Source: Trametes villosa (Eukaryota > Basidiomycota > Agaricomycetes > Polyporales > Polyporaceae). Taken from it: a stretch of DNA of 64,000 nt. Below are positions 57,743 through 64,000 of this stretch, in pieces. The DNA is taken from NCBI GenBank assembly GCA_002964805.2, contig PUDQ02000104.1, positions 24,512 through 88,511 on the forward strand, read 5' to 3'. The position numbers and the translations under genes are program-made. Every line of letters starts with the position of its first letter. Positions within the stretch are counted from its first letter, which is position 1. Under the pieces are notes generated by a model. The model saw only the letters and a program-made list of their open reading frames with translations. It made no database searches and was not told the origin of the DNA.

Positions 57743-60700
57743 CTAAGCGCCACGTCCCCACGGCCACGCGGGGTCCTGAGAGCCCTCCTGCCTGGCGATG
57801 GCCTCAAACTCCATTGCGCGGGTGTTGGAGGCGATAAGCTGGTGGTGGGAGCCTCCAATCGGCGCGTGACACTCAGGGCATCGGGCGGCTTCCATGGCCC
57901 CTCCGCACTATCAATGAGCTGTTGTCAGGAGGCACGAACCCTGCAGTCCTAGAGCGGCGCGCATACCTCGGTGATTACGAACGTATGTCCGTTCTCGCAG
58001 TTATAGAAGTGTCCGCGATGCGCTATAGATCGGCTTCGGTGAGCGTACGCCCTACGTGAAGAGAACCAAACACGGAAACGCACAGAATCCGAAGGCCTTC
58101 ACGATGTCCGCCCGCTCTTGCAGAGATAGAGGCTGGTAGAAACCGCCTTTGATGAGGAACTCCTTGAGGGCGTCGCACTCGCCCTGCCATGCCTCAACCT
58201 TGCGGCGGCAGTTCTCGTTGAGCCATTTCCGGTCTTCCTTCATGTCTTCCATGGTCCTAGAAGGACGCTTGCGAATATACTGCTTTTGGATGGCGTCGAC
58301 AGCAGTCAGCATCGCGGACTTGTGCTTCGCCACTTCGCGCGCGAGCTGTTGCTTCCTGTTGTCGTCGTACAGGCCCTCCCGGAAAAGGCCCGCCCTCTGG
58401 CACTGTATCCTCCACCGGAAGAGCTCGAACTCGTAACGGATGACGAAGACGGACGAACGGGCGACCTGCCGCGTGGCGGACGAGTTGTCCGCGAGGTCCC
58501 TCGCCTTCTTTGCGTCCGTGATGCAAGATTCGTACAGGAAGTCCACGAACATCGTCCACAGGGCCCGATGCTGAATATCAGCGTCCTCCTTCGATACCGC
58601 CGACAAGGCCTCGACGCGCGCCTGCGCGACCTGAGCGACGAGCGAGCGAATCTCCAGCGAGAGGTAGTACGCCTCGATCTGGAAGCGGACGTCCGCCTTC
58701 GGTGGGGGCTGCCCGATCTCGTGGTCGACGATGACGAGGGCCAAGGGCTCGGGCTCGTCCGTCGCGCGGGCTGGGTCGTTCGCGATCTCCTGCATCTCCA
58801 GGCGATAGAGCGTCGTCAGAGCGGACTCGTACGCCTTCACATGGGCCCCACGCGTCTTTGCGATGTTCACGACGCGCTTGTAGGTGCTGTGCAGCTTCTG
58901 GACTATCTGGTTCCACCCGCGCGCTTCTTCGACTGTCAGCCCATGGACGGCTTGCATGGCGTTGAGGTTCCAGGCAGCGGCAGGGAGCGGCCCGTAGTCT
59001 TGAGTCCACTGCGGCGGCCTGTCCTCGACGTCGGAGTCAGAGCCAGCCTTCTTCGTGCCGATCGGGAGCTTCTTCGCTCGGTCTTGGAGATCGGATATCG
59101 ACGCGGATAGCTCTGAGACCGCGGGGCTGCACGCTTCGAGGTCGCCAGACATTGTGCTGGCCACGTTCTGCTCGAGGATGTCGAGGGTCGCACGCTTTGT
59201 GACGCGACCGTACCGCAGGGCCGTGATGGGGCCACGGCACGTCGGGCACACGGGCGGCGATTGGTAGTTGACCGGCGGCGACTTCGTCGAGAGGAAGCAG
59301 CCCATGGGATCCACGTCGTAGTACTCGCTCATGCTGCAGTGCCCGTCGAGTGTCTCCACCGTGAAGACATGTCCGCATGCTAGTGTGATGAGGCGGTCGC
59401 TGACATCGGCGGACTCCAAGTCGATCTCCGCCAGCCGACGCTGCATGATGAAGTCCACGATGTCCGCCTTCTTGTCCTCGTCGAGGCACACGACGCACTT
59501 CTGATCGGCGCAGGGCTCGCCACAGACTAACAAAACATCAATCAGCTAGGGAAAAGAATGTTAAACTGGAACGTGGCACTTACCAGAAGGACATGCATGT
59601 CCGCAAGAAAGCGTCTTCGTGCATGGCTCGTCGCACGGAAGGCGCGAACAGATCTGAGAAACAAGCTTTATCAATAGGGATACGTAGCGTAACGGGGGCC
59701 ATGACGCACCGAACCGCAGAGCACAGGGCACGAGAAGTGAGCACAAGACCAGATGCAGGGCTCCATGCACGGCGCGCAAGGTTCCGAGCAGGGCTTTGGG
59801 CAGTTGTGGTGCACGCATCGCTGACGGCAAGCAGCCTTACACTTCGTGTTGCACTCGTGTTCTTGGGAGCACGGAAGCCCGCAGTTGTGCTGGCAGTACA
59901 GGGGCCGCTCGCAGGGGTGGGAGGTGTGGTGTGTTCTCGCAACTTTCGCGCCCTTCGGCCTCGTGGAGTCCAGATTGAGGGCCTGGCACTCCCCGCACGC
60001 TGCCTTGCACGACTTGGTGCAGCACTCCATCGGCCCCTTGCACGGTTCCTTGCACGGGGCGGTAGCGGGGTCGCGATGACAAGGCATGAGTGCCGAGTGC
60101 TCGCAGCTCGGGAGCATCTTCCGCACTTGTTTGTTGCACTTGACCTGAGCGAGCCGCTCGAGTTGATAGCTATCCCGCCGCGCCCAAGGTGAGATCAACT
60201 TTGTCATCACGGCGTGGTTGCGCAACTTACCAGGGAACTTTCGGAGCCGTGTGTCCGCAAGGAAGGACCACCTGATACATCGGGAACTCGCACTTGCCAC
60301 ATTCGTCCGAGCACTTCTTTGGACACGGATGGTTCCTGGGACACGGCGTCCGATTGCAAGGAGCGAGGCATCGAATGCTGCGATGGTTGTCGGGTGCAGC
60401 GTGACACTGTGTACGTTAAAGCTATGGTGTGCCCCAGTATATGGACAGGACGGCGTACCGCAGAAGGACAGATATGTCCGCAGCCCATTCGGAATCCGCA
60501 AGGTAGAAGACAGCCGCCAGCCGGCGCGAGGATTGCGAGTTCGCCCGGCTTAGTGATGAAGGAGGCCTCCGCAGGATGGCGCGGACACTGGATTGGGAAG
60601 CCAGTGCCGATCTGGCCTCGGTTCTCCATCTCGTCGAGAATGGTCGACCACGTCGCGTTCTTGCGCAGGTTGGCGGCGTTACCGAGGATGAACAGCCCAT

Positions 60701-63700
60701 GCTTAGCTCTGGATAGCGCGACGTTGATGCGGTTCGAACTCTGAAAAATGCGTGAGTGATTAGAGGAACAGCAGAAGACAAGTAGACCTGCCTTCAAGAA
60801 CCCGATCGAGGCTGAGCCAGTATCGCATTGCCCCGAGTTCCGGACGAGCGACACAATGACGATCTTGGCCTCTTGGCCTTGGAAGATGTCGACAGTCCCG
60901 AGGCGTACCTATAACATGGGTTTAGCCTCTGATGTGCACACCCGACGGCACGCGCTACGTACGTGCTTCGCAACGACAACCTCCTCGAAATCGATCTGTT
61001 CGTCGAGGCCTTGCCGAGCCAACTCGTCGGCATCCCGCTCGTCGAGGGCTACTGCGATCTTCATGTCCCGAAGCGCTGCGCGCACCTTCTGCAGCTGCCC
61101 TAGGTAGGCGCAGAGAACGGCGATGTCCCCCGGGCCGCTGTACATGCCTTGGCGGAGGAAGTAGATGACGAGGTCGCGGATCATCTCCACCTGACAGGGG
61201 TCGCTATGTCAGCTCCTGTAGATCTTCGAAAAGCTGGTTCACCGTACCTCGAACATGTTGTACTTCGAGACCGAGTCTTCGGAGCCGCCCTCCTTGTTCA
61301 AGTGGTTGTAGAAGAAGACGTCCTTCTGCATCCCCTGCACGGCCGGATACTGGTGGACGATGTCGTTGTCTTCGAGCTTAGGGTAGAGGATCGTTCTGAG
61401 GAGAAGATGTTAAAGAGAGCGAAACGCCGACCATACAGAAACGCACCTGATGAAGTGGGAGATAGTGGGCCGCATCCGGCGCTGTACGTTAATTTGAGAC
61501 ATCTGGAAGCCGTTGTCGACGAGGCGTTCCATGAGCGACCGATCGAACTTGAACAACTGGTTTCCCCTTTCGCTGTCCATCGACAACGCTGTGGAATACA
61601 TTAATGACAGTCGTTATCGCTATTTTGAGTACCGCACCGAACGTAGCGAGTGTGGGTCGAAGTTGTTGAGGGTCGCCGATACAGATGAGATGCCGCACTG
61701 AGCAGAGGTTATTAGCCTGCCACAACTGCACATGTGCACGGGACATACCGGACGGGACCAGAGACGTCAAGATATGGGCCTCCAGAACTTGGCCTGCTTC
61801 TTCGACGAGCAAAACCTGAGGACCGACGCTCTATGGTGCGAACAATCGTGAGTGATACCCCCACCACGAGAAGCATATAATCTTGCCTCGAGTAGCGACG
61901 TCAGCGACGCAGCACCTGAGAAACCATTTAGTCCCGAGATTGAGTTTCAGTGATACAGCAACGCACCAGTCGTCGTGCAGGCGATCAAGTCATTTTGGCT
62001 CAGGAGCCGGCGGCGACTCTGGTAGTATCGAAACACAACTTAGTGCATAGAACACACAGCCATAGATGATGATGGACGAACCTCATCCCTCAGATCGTCG
62101 TAGTTCTTGCATGCCTCCTTGTACTCGTCTCGAAGCGACTTGTAGTGGTCGAGCTGCGTCGCATACGCGTTCATCCGGATGCGATGCTCCCAGTCGCTCG
62201 CCAAACGCGCGCGCTCAGCCATCGACATACCCCAGACGCCTGCGGACCGGAGCAGCCCGTCGAGGTGTCGGTTCTGCGTAGGAACCGAGGGCTTCATCCC
62301 CGCAGGGAACCCAAGAGTCTCGAAGAAGAAAGCAGGATTCGAGAGCAGCGAACGCTCTTCCACCTCTATCCCGCCCGACGCCGCTATCGCCTTCCCCTTC
62401 CCCTTACCCTTTTGCGGCGCTGGTTGAGGCGGCTGGATGAGGAGGAACTCGATATCCTTCCCGGCTCTCCAGAAGCCGTACAGCGTGCGCGAGACGGAGC
62501 TATCCACGGTCTCCTTCTTCTTCGAGCCCTTTGTTTTGACGTCCTGCCACTCGCCCAGCTCCTCCTCCTCCGCCCACATGAGACCCGCGAGCTCGTTGAT
62601 CCAGAAGGGCGGCGTCCGGAACGCGTCGGCGTGCTCGGGATAGTGGATGTCGAGGTACTCCTCGATCTTCTCCCAGTGGAGAAGAGGGAGGCGGATCGCG
62701 GTCATCACCGTCGTCATCTGCTCCTCGAGCTTCTTCATGACGGCGTACTGGCGCTTGAAGGAGCGGTCCAAGTTGGACGCCGATGCGACCTTTTCGAGCT
62801 TGTCGAGGGTGTATTGCATAATGCGCTCGTCTGTCGAGCGCGTGCCGAGACGGACGACCTTGTTGGTGATCCCCGCGTCCAGTACGGAGGTGAGCATGTG
62901 GTCGAGGGCATGGTTAGTGAACGCGATGAGCACTACAGTAATGGTGGCGAGTTCGAGATGAGATCGTAACATCGACATGCATGGATGCCGGAAGACATAC
63001 CGATGGGCCTGATCTTGCTCGCGAACAGAACGCGAATGATCTCCTTCGCCGTGTAGCTCTAGGTTAGGGCGAGAATAATACATATCAGCACCGAAGAAGA
63101 GCTTCACAATACGCTAGTCATACCTTGCCTGTCCCGGGAGGCCTATAGCGGATATCCTCGTCAGAAATACCCTCGTACGGACGAACATGATGCTCACTCA
63201 CCCTTGAATCAGCGAGACCTCTTTTGTGAGCGTGTCAACCACCGCCTCCGCTTGACTCGGATCGAGCACACTATTCGCCTTCAGCTGTTCGCGAGCCCGC
63301 GCCACCGCCGCCGGGTTCAATACGTCGAGGTCGTTGATCTGCTTCCCCTTTCTCGCCAAACACTGCAGCTTGAACCGGAACGCCGGGACACGCGCGTACT
63401 TCGGGGGCAGCACCGCGACGTCCTTGATCGACTCGCCCTGGGCGATGTAGCGTGCGAACGGGATCTGGGTCGGCTCGATCATCTGGATCCGCTCCAAGAA
63501 CGGCCGCACGCTCTCGAACATGACACTGTTGTCGACGAGGAACGCGAACGACGACGCGCTCTTGCACAGTCGCTCGCCTTGCAGCGCCTTGAGCTCGACG
63601 TCGGGGTCGAAGAACGCGACTCGCAGCTGGATGCGCTCGCGCTCGTGCTTCGACGACTCGGCAACGTCCTTCCCGAACGAGGCGACGACGCCGAGGTAGG

Positions 63701-64000
63701 CCCTGAGGGAACGATCGGAGACGACGACGAGTGCGACGAGGCTCGAGCCCTGCAGCCGCTTGCTGTGGTCCCAGTAGTCGTACCGCTTCTTCGCGTCCTT
63801 GTCCCGCGCGGACCCCACCGCCGGCGAGTCGAGGACGAGCGTGACGGTAACACCGCGCCGCTGCGCAGTGGGCGGCTGCTCGAGGAACTCGGCGTTCGCG
63901 TATATCTGGAAGAACACCGAGTCGAATCCGCTCGTGCGGTACGCGCCGCCGTTCTTCTCGAGCACTTCCTCCAGCTTCGTCTTCTGGGCTCGCTTCGCGC
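57743..64000 (-). CDS. ZNFX1: ZNFX1/Hrr1-type helicase with NFX1 and RZ zinc fingers (5' part outside window)
   Basis: Minus-strand exons: 63202->64000, 63124-63142, 63001-63058, 62082-62932, 61967-62018, 61887-61915, 61749-61830, 61638-61697, 61447-61588, 61248-61395, 60963-61190, 60792-60908, 60459-60740, 60231-60406, 59710-60169, 59584-59653, 58084-59526, 57967-58022 and 57743-57907. They join in one open frame of about 1,670 codons. SF1 helicase motifs follow in order: GPPGTGKS (I), FTNHALD (Ia), VEEAGQ (II), GDPQQLRP (III), QRRMRP (IV), DIFQGQEAKIVIVS (V) and NVALSRAKHG (VI). Then come Cys/His arrays of NFX1 type (CPRNHPCPKKC, CERPLYCQHNCGLPC), a Cys-rich RING-like block (CVVCLDEDKK, CPTCRG), a helical region and the RZ finger (HRGHFYNCENGH, CGGAMEAARCPEC). 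The S. pombe homolog Hrr1 is part of the RNA-directed RNA polymerase complex; ZNFX1 acts in small-RNA and antiviral RNA pathways. Two introns start with GC (after 61887 and 60792). Confidence 0.9.

Noticed and set aside
1..64000. CRISPR arrays, prokaryotic operons, phage or bacterial insertion sequences.
   Set aside because: The genes are spliced eukaryotic genes with TATA boxes; no regularly spaced repeats or bacterial elements were seen.

Overview
The window is nuclear DNA of a filamentous fungus, most likely an agaricomycete basidiomycete and perhaps a polypore. This is inferred from many 50-80 bp phase-varied introns, GC-rich codon use, an F-box family of a type expanded in wood-decay mushrooms, and a Ty1/copia element primed by an initiator-tRNA half. 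No prokaryotic features are seen.

Most of the window (3.1-53.8 kb) is one dispersed array of short-chain dehydrogenase/reductase (SDR) genes: 17 structurally complete members (called A to Q here) and one remnant, on both strands. All are small (about 238-245 aa) and share a TWLVTG/TWLITG start that opens the Rossmann motif, an N-S-Y-K type catalytic set and a mostly -IPW end. Each has five exons; exon 2 is 250 nt (256 in one), exon 4 is 70 nt and exon 5 is 131 nt in every copy. Each has a TATA box 51-119 bp before its ATG. The closest families I can name are the sniffer/C-factor-like carbonyl reductases; the substrate is unknown.

Interspersed with them are six F-box/leucine-rich genes of one family (F1-F6). 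The left 14.6 kb is a tandem duplication of a unit [F-box +, SDR -, spacer, SDR +]: F1/SDR-A/SDR-B and F2/SDR-C/SDR-D. F1 is broken by frameshifts. SDR-O (38.6-44.8 kb) carries a very young, intact copia retrotransposon (38805-44007) exactly at the splice donor of its last intron. A 280 bp MITE-like element with TA target duplications lies at 33.3-33.6 kb.

The right end (55.4-64 kb) is a different neighbourhood: an unrelated F-box gene (F7), convergent with the 3' part of a 19-exon ZNFX1/Hrr1-type helicase gene (SF1 helicase, NFX1-type zinc fingers, RZ-type finger) that runs off the window edge. Such helicases act in small-RNA and heterochromatin pathways.

Features to check first are the six SDR paralogs whose last intron begins with GC instead of GT, the copia insertion at a splice donor, and the F-box/SDR co-amplified module. 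Exon boundaries were placed by hand from splice signals, frame continuity and paralog comparison.
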